A stretch of 64,000 nt of DNA from Leptospiraceae bacterium (GTDB lineage Bacteria; Spirochaetota; Leptospiria; Leptospirales; Leptospiraceae), in NCBI GenBank assembly GCA_024233835.1, contig JACKPC010000004.1:432001-496000 (forward strand), read 5' to 3'. Numbering within the stretch: position 1 is the stretch's first letter; each line of letters begins with the position of its first letter. Below, one piece after another: positions 34,016-43,070 of the stretch. The notes under the pieces were generated by a model. The model was not told the origin of the DNA. It saw only the letters and a list, made by a program, of their open reading frames with translations, and did not search any database. The position numbers and the translations under genes were made by a program.

Positions 34016-35497
34016 ATGAAAAGACAGGGAACCGCATTAGCAGGTATCATTTTTCTTTTATTCTACAGCAATCTTCAGGCTGGAAATTACAGTGATGTTT
34101 ATGGAGCCCATGCGAGAGCAAATGGAATGGGAAATGCAGTATCTTCTTTTGTAGACGATTCTTCAGCGGTCAATTATAATGTTGCCGGCCTGGGAAGAGT
34201 TTCGAGGGGAGAACTCTTAAAAGCGATTATTGAAACCAAAACTGCGAGTCCGAATCCGGAACCTGCACCGGAAGGAGCAAGTGAACCCTCTCCGGAAACA
34301 GGTGCTACTCCTGTGGAAACGGATGCAGGTATTGTAGAAAATTTTAAAAGTGATTTTAAGAATTTTCATAAAGGAGCTTTTACCTTCGTTCCCTCACTTC
34401 GTCCGACAAAACCCTTACATGAGCTTCATTTTATGGCAAATTACGCCAAACCGAGGATGACAACCAGTGCTCCTTATAACCAGGACCTGGCGAAAACAGC
34501 AGATGATTATGCTTCCATTAGTCTGGCTATAAACCTGAATTCGATTTATAATATCAAGCGAAACATACGCTTTGGTCTGAGTATCCAGGCTCCTCTTTCC
34601 GGGAATTTGATGGTCATCAATGATTTAAACCCAACTGTACACCGTTACCTGCAATACGGGATGACAAATCAAAAACCCACTATTATGGGAGGTCTTGGGA
34701 TCGAGCTATGGAAAGACAGGTTATTCGCCGGAGTTGGTTTTAATGCCCTCGCCAAGGGAAGCGGTGCCATGCTCTTAAAAGATGTTCCGATTTCTCCGGA
34801 TACAGTTACTCCGGATCAACAGGCGGTTATTGAAATCAAGCCTCTGGTGACGCCAACATACGGATTGCAGTTCTCCTATGGAAAGTTAAATTTAGGTGTA
34901 GCCTATCGCCGGGAAGTGGCAATGGCAGTTGATAGGCTCAGTGCCCGTGCACAAACTACGATTTTATCTATTCAATTAGATATGGATGTAGCCCTGCTTC
35001 AATTTTTTTCGCCCAGGATGTGGACTTATGGAATTGCATACAAGGCCAGCGACAGACTCCTATTATCCTTTGACCTCAATCGTGAGCTCTGGAGTGGTTA
35101 TAGACTTTCGAGGGCAAAATCTACTTATTCGGAAACTCTATATTTAAATGATACAACCAATTACCGGGCCGGTGTTGAATACGGTCTTTTAAAAAGTTTA
35201 AAACTCAGGATGGGTTATACAAAACGTCCTACACCCGTTCCGGATAGTCCCGGGAGAAATAACTGGATGGATTTTGACCGCCTGATTGCCACAGGTGGAT
35301 TATCTTATTTTTTATTTCCATCTGAAAGCGGAATTTTGTCAAATCTTGTAAACCCTGTTGTATTCGATCTGGTTGTGGAATACCAAAAAATGCACGGGAG
35401 GCATGTTTATAAGTATGAAGCAACGGATAAAAACCCTAACTACTCCTCCGGAGGGAATGCCTGGCATTTTGGTGCTTCGGTTTCAATGTTTTATTGA
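34016..35497 (+). CDS. FadL/OmpP1-type outer-membrane protein
   Basis: 493 residues with a signal peptide (FYSNLQAG). YSDVYGAHARANGMGNAVSSFVDDSSAVNYNVAGLGRV resembles the N-terminal hatch of the OmpP1/FadL/TodX family (xxGAxAxxMGGAfVA..D.SAvyyNPAGL). Beta-barrel strands follow and it ends with a Phe-Tyr terminal residue pair (GASVSMFY), the outer-membrane sorting signal. A Pro/Glu-rich insertion (PNPEPAPEGASEPSPE) lies near residue 80. Family members import hydrophobic compounds such as long-chain fatty acids; leptospires depend on fatty acids as carbon source. Substrate not proven. Confidence 0.72.
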   Translation: MKRQGTALAGIIFLLFYSNLQAGNYSDVYGAHARANGMGNAVSSFVDDSSAVNYNVAGLGRVSRGELLKAIIETKTASPNPEPAPEGASEPSPETGATPVETDAGIVENFKSDFKNFHKGAFTFVPSLRPTKPLHELHFMANYAKPRMTTSAPYNQDLAKTADDYASISLAINLNSIYNIKRNIRFGLSIQAPLSGNLMVINDLNPTVHRYLQYGMTNQKPTIMGGLGIELWKDRLFAGVGFNALAKGSGAMLLKDVPISPDTVTPDQQAVIEIKPLVTPTYGLQFSYGKLNLGVAYRREVAMAVDRLSARAQTTILSIQLDMDVALLQFFSPRMWTYGIAYKASDRLLLSFDLNRELWSGYRLSRAKSTYSETLYLNDTTNYRAGVEYGLLKSLKLRMGYTKRPTPVPDSPGRNNWMDFDRLIATGGLSYFLFPSESGILSNLVNPVVFDLVVEYQKMHGRHVYKYEATDKNPNYSSGGNAWHFGASVSMFY

Positions 35498-35521
35498 CAG
35501 AAAAGATTTTTCAGGTAAAAT
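35494..35521 (+). promoter_or_regulatory. Sigma70 promoter overlapping the porin stop codon
   Basis: TTGACA (35494-35499), 16-base spacer, TAAAAT (35516-35521). It gives a leader of about 105 bases for the SH3 gene at 35631. The -35 box overlaps the TGA stop of the porin gene. Confidence 0.6.
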
Positions 35522-35630
35522 GGGGTAGTATTACAGAGAATAATACTATCTATATACGTAACTTTTATAGGATCTGTATAGTCAGATAGTTTATACAGGT
35601 ATATGATAGAAATTACCAAAGGAGTTGATG

Positions 35631-36113
35631 ATGAAAAAAGGATTCGTGGTGCTACTGTGCGTATTCATTTTTACCGGGCCTCTTTTTTCCCGAGAAAGTG
35701 TGTATGTTACCAGTCCGGCCGCAAAAATAATGACTGCTCCCAAGATTTCCGGAAAGGGTACACCGGTAACAAAGGGAACTAAATTGGATGTTCTGGCCAA
35801 AGAGGGTTTGTTTTATAAAGTAAATTTTGAAGGACAGACCGGTTATATACCCTCTATGTTTGTTTCCCAAAATGCTCCTGCCAAGAAAAAAATAGACCTT
35901 GCCGGGCTCAAGGACAAGAATGCTGATAACCCGAGAAGAAGAGCTTCTTCTTACGCTGAAACGGCTTCTGCCAGAGGTCTAACTGCATCTGAAAAAATTC
36001 GAGCTCGTGGCGATGCAAATGATTACGATTATGATTCGGTCAAGTGGATGGAAGAGCAATCCAGTAAAATTGAAGAAAGTGAAACAGAGCTATTTACGCA
36101 AAATATTCAATAA
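35631..36113 (+). CDS. Secreted SH3-domain protein, paralogue 1
   Basis: 160 residues from ATG 35631, six bases after AGGAG; ATG 35628 is also possible. Signal peptide ends GPLFSRE. Residues about 24-85 are an SH3b-type domain (VYVTSPAAKIMTAPKISGKGTPVTKG, GLFYKVNFEGQTGYIPSMF). The tail has RRRASSYAETASARGLTASE, shared with paralogue 2. Periplasmic; the tail motif may bind a common partner. Confidence 0.75.
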   Translation: MKKGFVVLLCVFIFTGPLFSRESVYVTSPAAKIMTAPKISGKGTPVTKGTKLDVLAKEGLFYKVNFEGQTGYIPSMFVSQNAPAKKKIDLAGLKDKNADNPRRRASSYAETASARGLTASEKIRARGDANDYDYDSVKWMEEQSSKIEESETELFTQNIQ

Positions 36114-36204
36114 ATTTTATAGTGAGTAAAAGATTGAACCGGATGCTTTCTTTTACTCTCCTCTTTTTATTATAAGCTATATTCCTGGTTCTTACATTGT
36201 TTTA

Positions 36205-36234
36205 TTGACAATAATAAAAAAACTGGAATAATAG
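36205..36234 (+). promoter_or_regulatory. Probable sigma70 promoter of SH3 paralogue 2
   Basis: TTGACA (36205-36210) and TAATAG (36229-36234), 18-base spacer, 95 bases before the ATG at 36329. The TTTATTGACA context is the same as for paralogue 1, so the promoter was probably duplicated with the gene. Confidence 0.5.
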
Positions 36235-36328
36235 AAATAAACAGGGAGTTGGAATGTAATATATAATTGTAACTTTTTTTTCAATTAAGAAGTCACAATA
36301 TATGAGTAGATTAGAAGGAGTTTTAATC

Positions 36329-36811
36329 ATGAAAAGAGTTTTAGTGGTAGTGTTTGCTATCTTATTTGTAGGTTCATTGTATGCCCGTGAGAGTGTTTAT
36401 GTAATTAGCCCTTCCGCCAAGTTAATGGCTGAACCTAAAATCGCGGGTGCCGGTACTTCTCTGGAAAGAGGAGCAAAATTATCAGTTCTGGCAAAAGAAG
36501 GCATGTTTTATAAAGTCAGTCACAACGGAAAAACAGGCTATGTAGCGAAAGTGTTTACATCCAGTCAGGCACCTGCCAAAGAAAAAGCGAGTGTAAATGT
36601 TGCTGATTCCGGCTCTCAAACTCCGAGTGCCAGAAAAAGAGCTTCCGGCTTTAGTGAAACGGCTTCTGCGAGGGGTTTAACCGCTACTGAAGAAGCAAGA
36701 ATTCATGGCTCGGCTAAGGATTATGATTTCATGTCTGTAAACTGGCTTGACGAACAATCAGATAAAATTAATTCAAGCGATACAAACGAATTTACCAGAA
36801 CTATAAAATAA
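36329..36811 (+). CDS. Secreted SH3-domain protein, paralogue 2
   Basis: 160 residues from ATG 36329 (AAGGAG eight bases upstream); the in-frame ATG at 36302 is rejected. Signal peptide ends GSLYARE. SH3b-type domain (VYVISPSAKLMAEPKIAGAGTSLERGAKLSVLAKEGMFYKV) and a tail with RKRASGFSETASARGLTATE. About half the residues match paralogue 1. Followed 13 bases later by the M48 protease gene, so likely co-transcribed with it. Confidence 0.75.
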   Translation: MKRVLVVVFAILFVGSLYARESVYVISPSAKLMAEPKIAGAGTSLERGAKLSVLAKEGMFYKVSHNGKTGYVAKVFTSSQAPAKEKASVNVADSGSQTPSARKRASGFSETASARGLTATEEARIHGSAKDYDFMSVNWLDEQSDKINSSDTNEFTRTIK

Positions 36812-36824
36812 AAAGAGTGTAAAC

Positions 36825-37655
36825 TTGAGAAAATTTAAATTTATTTTACTGGCAGTAGTTCTTTTCACAGGTTTTAGTTTCTGTTCTTCTTCCGAGGAAA
36901 AGGAAGGTTCTCCTGATGAGGCCGTTGTAACCGACGAATTAAAACAGGAAGTGAAAATTGGAAAAGCACTGGCTGCCCGCCTTGTAAAGAAATATGGAAT
37001 TGTTAAGAATGAAGGTGTTACCCGCTATCTTAACTTAATGGCCAATAGCCTGGGATCCGTTTCCCAAAGACCTAACCTGAAAATGCGTGTGGGAATCCTC
37101 GATACCGATGAAGTAAATGCCTTTGCCTGTGGAGGAGGATACGTCCTCGTTACAAAAGGAACTTTAAAAAGGATGAAAAACGAAGCTGAGTTGGCTTTTG
37201 TAATGGCACACGAGATGGCGCACATGGTACTCGGTCACTCAGTTAAAGTAAAAAAACAGGGTGGCTTTGTAGAATTCATTGCCAACTTCCTCGGTGGTGG
37301 TGGTGCCCTTATGAATATGGCTATAGAACAGGCTTCTGCAGAAATGGAAAAACAGCTTCTGGAAACCGGTCGTTCTAAAGAATACGAATTAGCCGCGGAC
37401 AGGGATGGACTCATTTTAGCTTCCATTTCTATGACTTATGACTATTCAGCAGGAATTGAATACATTAAACGTTCCGGAGCAGCAGCCTCAAAAGAAGATG
37501 AACTGAGAAATAAAACTCACCCTCCCTATTCAGAAAGGGTGGCTCAAATGGAAGGACTCGTGAAAGAACAGGGCCTACCTAAAAGTGGGAAGTTCAACGA
37601 TGCTCGTTTTCAAAGAGAAATGGCTACTTTATTCAGTGACTCAAGTTCCAAGTAA
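36825..37655 (+). CDS. M48-family metalloprotease lipoprotein
   Basis: 276 residues from a TTG start, preceded by AAAGAG. The signal peptide has a lipobox-like GFSFC at Cys20. The M48 core is complete: HEMAHMVLGH (zinc HExxH) at about residue 128, and the third-ligand segment KEYELAADRDGLILAS. Size and layout match the periplasmic LoiP/YcaL/BepA-type proteases that act in outer-membrane protein quality control. Co-location with two SH3-domain envelope proteins fits that role. Confidence 0.87.
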   Translation: MRKFKFILLAVVLFTGFSFCSSSEEKEGSPDEAVVTDELKQEVKIGKALAARLVKKYGIVKNEGVTRYLNLMANSLGSVSQRPNLKMRVGILDTDEVNAFACGGGYVLVTKGTLKRMKNEAELAFVMAHEMAHMVLGHSVKVKKQGGFVEFIANFLGGGGALMNMAIEQASAEMEKQLLETGRSKEYELAADRDGLILASISMTYDYSAGIEYIKRSGAAASKEDELRNKTHPPYSERVAQMEGLVKEQGLPKSGKFNDARFQREMATLFSDSSSK

Positions 37656-37707
37656 TTTTATTAGACCTTGAAACCAGGTAAGCCTTCATTTTTTCCGGGA
37701 AGTAAGC

Positions 37708-37725
37708 GAGTCACCAACGGCTCGC
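37708..37725. repeat. Short REP-like palindrome after the M48 gene
   Basis: GCGAGTCACCAACGGCTCGC, imperfect, between two plus-strand genes. It shares the GCGAGCCACC core and the following CTGC with the 63.9 kb and 48.0 kb examples. Confidence 0.6.
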
Positions 37726-37807
37726 CTGCAATTTAAAGAAAACTCCTGACTTTTTGAAGGAATACTGTGTTGTCTCAAGGTCTTCTTCTAAATAAGAGGC
37801 TTGCTTT

Positions 37808-38848
37808 TTGAAAATACACAAATATGATTACATTCCAGAACCTGTTCTTATAGGAGAAAGCCTTTATAAGATAGTTCTTCCCCAGCCTTTTTATGCACCG
37901 AATAATATCTATCTTATCCTGGATAAAGAACCGGCTCTTATCGATACAGGTTTTATCCTGAGTCTCGGTCAACTCCAAAAAGCTTTATTGAAAATCGGAT
38001 TGTCTTTACGGGATATTCATCATATTTTTTATACCCACAACCACATTGACCATATCAGTGCAGCACTCAGTCTTCGCAATTATACAAAAGCGAAGCTTTA
38101 CGGAATGTCGGGAATGTCTACTTTTATCGGCCATTATATTGATCACCTGCACAGGTTTCAAAGAGGAGAAATTCGTCTTTTTTATAAGGCACTCTCTTCT
38201 ATGGAAGAACGAAAGAAAAAAGTGCAAAAAATTAATAATGCCTGGAAACCCTTTTACTCAGCTTATGAAAAAGATAAAAAAACAAATCCTATTTTAAAAA
38301 TGGATGTGGAACTGGTGGAAGGAGATGTCATAAACATTGGAGAGAGAGAAATTGGTTTTATCCATACACCCGGACACAATCTCTGGCACTTAAGTCCATA
38401 CATACTGGGAGAAGGGATTTATTTCACAGGAGATATTGTATTAGAAAACATTTCTTCTATATATGCAGAGATAGACGGTAATTTGAATGAGTATCATAAC
38501 TCTTTAAATAGGCTTTTAAAACTACCCATTAAAAGACTTCTTCCCGGTCATGGAGAAGAACCCAAGGATCCCAAACGTTCGATTAAGCTTCTTTCCAAAA
38601 CTCTGCACATACTCGAACGAGGCGTCAGCAGGCGCTTACGTGAGGGTGGAGAATATGATCTGAACGAATTAGCCTGCCTTTCTATGGGAGAGAAGGTAAA
38701 GAATAGTCCTTATTTTGTTGTAGCTCTTGCCATTATGCACTCTATCGTTCAAAAACTTATCCAGATAGGTTCTGTTCAAATAAACGAAGTTGACCCTCCC
38801 TATGAAAAATATTTCTGGACAGGGTCAATGCAGGATTCAGGAACTTAA
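37808..38848 (+). CDS. Metallo-beta-lactamase-fold hydrolase
   Basis: 346 residues from a TTG start with AAGAGG upstream; no other start can hold the N-terminal strand. THNHIDHISA is the metal-binding HxHxDH motif; THTPGHNLWHLS-type His (IHTPGHN), FTGDIVL Asp and PGHGEE His complete the site. Long helical C-terminus after residue 250, as in glyoxalase-II-like and LACTB2-like enzymes. Substrate unknown. Its 3' end overlaps the convergent GH19-like gene by 12 bases. Confidence 0.85.
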   Translation: MKIHKYDYIPEPVLIGESLYKIVLPQPFYAPNNIYLILDKEPALIDTGFILSLGQLQKALLKIGLSLRDIHHIFYTHNHIDHISAALSLRNYTKAKLYGMSGMSTFIGHYIDHLHRFQRGEIRLFYKALSSMEERKKKVQKINNAWKPFYSAYEKDKKTNPILKMDVELVEGDVINIGEREIGFIHTPGHNLWHLSPYILGEGIYFTGDIVLENISSIYAEIDGNLNEYHNSLNRLLKLPIKRLLPGHGEEPKDPKRSIKLLSKTLHILERGVSRRLREGGEYDLNELACLSMGEKVKNSPYFVVALAIMHSIVQKLIQIGSVQINEVDPPYEKYFWTGSMQDSGT

Positions 38849-39484
38849 GACTTCAAAATAACTTTCCGAATATTGAACTATTAACTTTGCCTTGGCCGGA
38901 TAACGTTCCAATTCCCTCGGATTCACTATCTTTCGAGCATTCAAGAAATCTCGTTTGGAAGCATTAATGAAGTCGGCCAGTTTTGCACGTTTGGTATAAC
39001 TTCCATCCCTCATTCCTATCACGCAAATTTTTGCTGCAATAGATGGTTCCATAGCCTTATCTGGATTCTCGACAAGGTCGACTCCCAGTTTCTGTGACCA
39101 TTCGGCATAATTTGCACGACCGGTTATCTGGACATAGCCACGTCCTTTAAACCTGGCTCCATCACCGGAAGCTTCATCTCCATTCCCGATAATGTTGGCA
39201 TAAGCCGCATTGGCTCTCTCATCGGAAACTTTTTCCAGCATCAGGTTACCCATATTGGATTCTCTTCTTACAGTACCCAGAACATAGGCGATTTGCCCCG
39301 GGTCCGTTACTCCATGAGCTTTACAGGCATTTAGAAGAATTTTTATATGCCCCTTGGATTCTCGAAGTTGAGACGGCATAAAACGGTCGTTATTAGATGT
39401 ATGATTTTTAGAAGTAGCGTCAACCAGTCGATTCACCAGATCGTCACTAACTACTGTTATTGGTTTATATGATGGTACTGCCAT
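38837..39484 (-). CDS. GH19 chitinase/endolysin-like protein 1
   Basis: 215 residues from ATG 39484 (AGGGGG five bases upstream); the longer frame from 39532 is rejected. GTVRRESNMGNLMLEKVSDE carries the catalytic-Glu position and GDGARFKGRGYVQITGRANYAEW is the GH19 substrate-cleft signature. No signal peptide. Peptidoglycan- or chitin-like glycan cleavage is expected, yet the export route is not evident. Thirteen bases after a paralogous gene; both proteins start MAVP. Confidence 0.8.
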   Translation of the reverse strand: MAVPSYKPITVVSDDLVNRLVDATSKNHTSNNDRFMPSQLRESKGHIKILLNACKAHGVTDPGQIAYVLGTVRRESNMGNLMLEKVSDERANAAYANIIGNGDEASGDGARFKGRGYVQITGRANYAEWSQKLGVDLVENPDKAMEPSIAAKICVIGMRDGSYTKRAKLADFINASKRDFLNARKIVNPRELERYPAKAKLIVQYSESYFEVLSS

Positions 39485-39497
39485 GTTTCCCCCTGTT

Positions 39498-40145
39498 TTA
39501 AGATAGTAAAGCTTCGTAATAGGCTTCTGCAAATTTTACAATCTGTTGATTTTTTCCATTGAGACTTTTATCTTCATTACTTTCCATCCATTTATTCGCA
39601 TTAGCAAAGTCTCTTTTTGAGCCATTTATATAATCGGCAAGAGTTCCTTTTGAACCAGAAATACTTCCTTCTTTTATGCCCAATATCATAATTTTAGCAG
39701 CAATTCGTAGCTCGGCCGCCAGTTCGGGTTTCGTGATGAAATCAAAACCCAACCTTTTACCCCATTTCTCGTAGTCCGACTTGCCATTTAAGCGAATAAA
39801 TCCTCTTCCCCTGTAACGATAGGCATCACCACTTTCTTGCTCACCATTACCTGATTTACCGGATCTATTTTTATTAGCTTCCTCTTCGGTTATGCTTTCC
39901 GTCATCTGATTTCCCAGAAGAGAGGTTCCGTGAGCGATTGCAATAAAAAAAGCTTTCTGAGCTGAATCAGTAATTCCAGCTCCTTCCATTGTATCCAATA
40001 AAACTTCAAGGCATTGTTTGGCCCGGGATTGCTGAGAAGCATTGGTAATGTATTTCTTACTTACAGAAAATAATTTTTCAATTGGTGAATTTCCATCATC
40101 TCCATCATCATTCAAGTTGGGAATATTGGGTGTAGGTACTGCCAT
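39498..40145 (-). CDS. GH19-like protein 2, probable loss of catalytic Glu
   Basis: 215 residues from ATG 40145 (AAGGA seven bases upstream); the longer frame to 40190 is less likely. SGDAYRYRGRGFIRLNGKSDYEKWGKRLG matches paralogue 1, but the segment aligned with RRESNMGN reads AHGTSLLGN, so the catalytic Glu is a Thr. It may be a non-catalytic binding or partner protein. Also without a signal peptide. Confidence 0.75.
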   Translation of the reverse strand: MAVPTPNIPNLNDDGDDGNSPIEKLFSVSKKYITNASQQSRAKQCLEVLLDTMEGAGITDSAQKAFFIAIAHGTSLLGNQMTESITEEEANKNRSGKSGNGEQESGDAYRYRGRGFIRLNGKSDYEKWGKRLGFDFITKPELAAELRIAAKIMILGIKEGSISGSKGTLADYINGSKRDFANANKWMESNEDKSLNGKNQQIVKFAEAYYEALLS

Positions 40146-40260
40146 TCCGTGTTCCTTATCTATTACTTTGCTATACAACCTCTTCTTCATGCACTATAGT
40201 ACGAAAAAGGATATAATTAGGTAAATAATCATACAGGCAAAAATTTTTCAATATTATTCT

Positions 40261-41061
40261 CTAGAAGGATCGTTTCATTGCCTGTTTTTGAACAAACCAG
40301 CTTTTTAAATGAATTTCTACCCTGGCCAAAAACTCTTCCTTAATAAAAGGTTTGGTTAAATAGTCAGTGGCTCCTGATTTGAATATTTCCAGGATTTCAG
40401 CCTTGTCTGTAGCAGCCGTGAGAATGATGATAGGCAAACTTTTCAGTTTTTGAATTACCCGTAATCGTCGGCAAAGTTCGGTACCATTCATCTCAGGCAT
40501 ATAAAAATCAGAAATAATAAGGTCTATCGAGCCTGTATTCTTTACCACATAATCAAAAGCTTCCTGTCCATCTTCGACTTCTATAATATTCACATTCGGA
40601 GCCAGGAGCAGGTGTTGCACCATCATCCGGTTAATAGCCGAGTCATCCACAATTAAAGCATTTATGGTATCGTATCCCCAGGGGGGATTTTCTATATGGT
40701 GAATAAAATTTTGGAGTTCGCTTAAAATATCTTTTTTTAGCAAAAACTCGGTTGCCCCCGCTTGAAACCCATTGATTCTACCTTCAATAGTATCCTGGGA
40801 CGTAATAAAAGCTATGTTTGCATTTCTACAGGAATAGTAGGGGTCAGATTCCTTTGCTACACGAAGTTTTGAGCAGAGCTGAAATCCGTCTGAGTCAGGC
40901 AAATATACCGCCATGGTGATGATGTCCATTTTAAATTTATTACATAACTCTATAGCATAAGCTGCTGTTTCCGATTCAAAAATAGTATATCCTTTTCCCT
41001 GTAATTCCCTGGCAATCACAGTTCTGGTTACTTTACTGGGTTCTACAATTAATATATTCAT
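40261..41061 (-). CDS. Double receiver-domain protein, first domain degenerate
   Basis: 266 residues: two receiver folds, residues 1-125 and about 135-260. The second has its phospho-acceptor (LIISDFYMPEMNG), the acidic pair (LIVDDS) and the Lys (YLTKPF). In the first the equivalent stretch is IITMAVYLPDSDG, with Ala in place of Asp, and EPS in place of the acidic pair; it keeps a Lys (FLLKKD). The first domain is therefore a pseudo-receiver. No output domain, so signalling must be by protein contact. Confidence 0.88.
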   Translation of the reverse strand: MNILIVEPSKVTRTVIARELQGKGYTIFESETAAYAIELCNKFKMDIITMAVYLPDSDGFQLCSKLRVAKESDPYYSCRNANIAFITSQDTIEGRINGFQAGATEFLLKKDILSELQNFIHHIENPPWGYDTINALIVDDSAINRMMVQHLLLAPNVNIIEVEDGQEAFDYVVKNTGSIDLIISDFYMPEMNGTELCRRLRVIQKLKSLPIIILTAATDKAEILEIFKSGATDYLTKPFIKEEFLARVEIHLKSWFVQKQAMKRSF

Positions 41062-41121
41062 TTTTTCCTGAAAACAAGATAATAAGTTTTCTTAAATCCA
41101 CAACTTTTTTATGTGTACGTC

Positions 41122-42069
41122 ATGAATCCTACGATTGATAGGTTGAATAAAAAGCTGGGCTTAATAAAAATTCTTTCAGCGAATCCCGGCATGAAGTTAG
41201 AGGACCTGGCTCGTTTTACCGGTCATAATGGAATTGATAAACTAAAAAAAGATCTGGGTGAACTTTTTATGGTCGGTTCCTACCCTTATACACCGGCAGA
41301 TTATATTGAAATTGATTATAATGGAGACAATATTAATATCCACCTCCCTGTTAATCTGGATAGTTCGACTCAGTTAAATATTAGCGAGTGGCTTGTGCTT
41401 TTAAAAATTATAGAAAGTGAGTCATCTGAGGCTATTGGTGAAGAAAAAGAAATTTTAGAAGGCATAAAATCCAAAATAAAACAGGTGATTCCCTTTGCAG
41501 AATACAGTGAAAATCGAGAGATAAGAAAACAAATTAATCAGGCAATTAAAGAGAGAACCTGTCTATGGATTTCTTATCTGGGTAGGAAAGATATAAAACC
41601 CGAAACCCGGAAATTAGAACCCCTGTTTATTTTTCAGCTCGAAAATCAGTATTTGGCCGCATATTGTCATACAAGAAAAGGGATTCGAAATTTCAGGTTA
41701 GAGTCCATTATAGAAGCAAAGCCAACTCAGGAAACTTTTACGTTTAAGGCAAATATTGATAACCAGAAATATATTGAGGATTTTAATCGATTTATTCAGG
41801 ACTCCAGGCAAAATTCAGAGTATGCCGAAATTCTCTTTGATGAAAAAGCCTATTTTCATCTTTCCGGAAAGTTAGATATGGAATTATTGGGTGAGAAAAC
41901 CTATAGGAACAGGCGACTTCAATCTGCTAAAGTAAAAATTTCAGATTCTCGCTGGTTTCTGAGTACGATTAAAGGTTTCGGTACAGCTGTAATCATTTTA
42001 TCTCCGGAGAGCCTTCGAACTGCATTTTTAGAGGATGTAAAAAATTTAGCTGTTCCGGGTTTATTATAA
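41122..42069 (+). CDS. WYL-domain regulator
   Basis: 315 residues from ATG 41122 (a GTG three codons upstream is possible). N-terminal helix-turn-helix-like part (PGMKLEDLARFTGHNGIDKLKKDLGEL) and a WYL domain (CLWISYLGRKDIKPETRKLEPLFIFQLENQYLAAYCHTRKGIRNFRLESI). WYL proteins bind nucleic acid or nucleotide ligands and act as transcription regulators. Its stop overlaps the ispE start by one base (TAATG), so it heads the housekeeping operon. Confidence 0.8.
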   Translation: MNPTIDRLNKKLGLIKILSANPGMKLEDLARFTGHNGIDKLKKDLGELFMVGSYPYTPADYIEIDYNGDNINIHLPVNLDSSTQLNISEWLVLLKIIESESSEAIGEEKEILEGIKSKIKQVIPFAEYSENREIRKQINQAIKERTCLWISYLGRKDIKPETRKLEPLFIFQLENQYLAAYCHTRKGIRNFRLESIIEAKPTQETFTFKANIDNQKYIEDFNRFIQDSRQNSEYAEILFDEKAYFHLSGKLDMELLGEKTYRNRRLQSAKVKISDSRWFLSTIKGFGTAVIILSPESLRTAFLEDVKNLAVPGLL

Positions 42070-42965
42070 TGCTTTCTCCTGCTAAAATAAATATAGGCCT
42101 GGAAGTGCCCTTTAAGAGAGAGGATGGGTTTCACGAGATTTACAGTATCTTCACGAAGATAAACTGGGGAGATGAGATTGAGTTCGAAAGAACTTCTTCT
42201 TCGGGAGAGTTTCTTTTAGAATCCAGAAACGAGCTGATAAAAGAAAAAAAGCAGAGCTTCGAGGAAGTATCCGAAAGAGGGGATCTTACCAAAAATATTT
42301 TATATAAAGCCTATGAAAGAGCTCTAAGTTTTTCTCCTGATATTCCCGGCTTAAGAGTGAAACTGATTAAGCGTATCCCAACCGGTGGAGGTCTGGGAGG
42401 AGGAAGTTCAAATGCGGCTATGCTACTCAAGGTATTGTTCAAAGGTACAGATTGGGAGTTTTCGGAGAGCTTAAATGGTCTCGCAGCCGGTATCGGTTCC
42501 GATGTTCCATTTTTTCTCAGAGAAGAGCCGGCTTTCGTTTACGGAAGAGGAGAAAAGTTTTATTCCATAAAACTTGCCTCCGGACAGGGGGTTTTAGGAA
42601 TTCCACCTGTAGAAATCAACACAAAAGAAGCTTACAATTATTTAAAAAAGCCTTTACAAAAAACTACCATAACTGAACCATGGAATTTCCTTACAGGGGA
42701 GCTTTCTCAGGCATTAAGGCTGGGAGATTGGCACGTTTTGCAACGCTTTCTTGTGAATGACTTCGAGGAGTTTGCCTTCAAGCAGTTTCCTTTATTAAAA
42801 AGTCTAAAGGAAGATTTCTATTCTCTGGGTTGCTCTTTTGCATCCATGACCGGTTCAGGTTCCTGTTTTTTTGGCCTGCTCAGGAGAGAAGAGGAATCGG
42901 CGAAAGTTCAAAACGGACTTATTGCCAAATACCCTGGGTATGACTTTATACCTTTTAGTTTTTAA
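42069..42965 (+). CDS. ispE: 4-diphosphocytidyl-2-C-methyl-D-erythritol kinase
   Basis: 298 residues. GHMP kinase: AKINIGLEV at the start, the ATP loop PTGGGLGGGSSNAA, GSDVPFF and the C-terminal MTGSGSCFFG. Fourth step of the MEP isoprenoid pathway: phosphorylation of CDP-methylerythritol. The start overlaps the WYL stop. The tRNA-Gln begins four bases after its stop. Confidence 0.95.
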   Translation: MLSPAKINIGLEVPFKREDGFHEIYSIFTKINWGDEIEFERTSSSGEFLLESRNELIKEKKQSFEEVSERGDLTKNILYKAYERALSFSPDIPGLRVKLIKRIPTGGGLGGGSSNAAMLLKVLFKGTDWEFSESLNGLAAGIGSDVPFFLREEPAFVYGRGEKFYSIKLASGQGVLGIPPVEINTKEAYNYLKKPLQKTTITEPWNFLTGELSQALRLGDWHVLQRFLVNDFEEFAFKQFPLLKSLKEDFYSLGCSFASMTGSGSCFFGLLRREEESAKVQNGLIAKYPGYDFIPFSF

Positions 42966-42968
42966 AAT

Positions 42969-43045
<77 letters not shown>

Positions 43046-43070
43046 TTTATACATTTTTGGTATTCATAAC

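Noticed and set aside
38837..40145. Prophage lysis module
   Set aside because: No holin, tail, capsid or integrase genes are nearby; the proteins stand between core-like genes.
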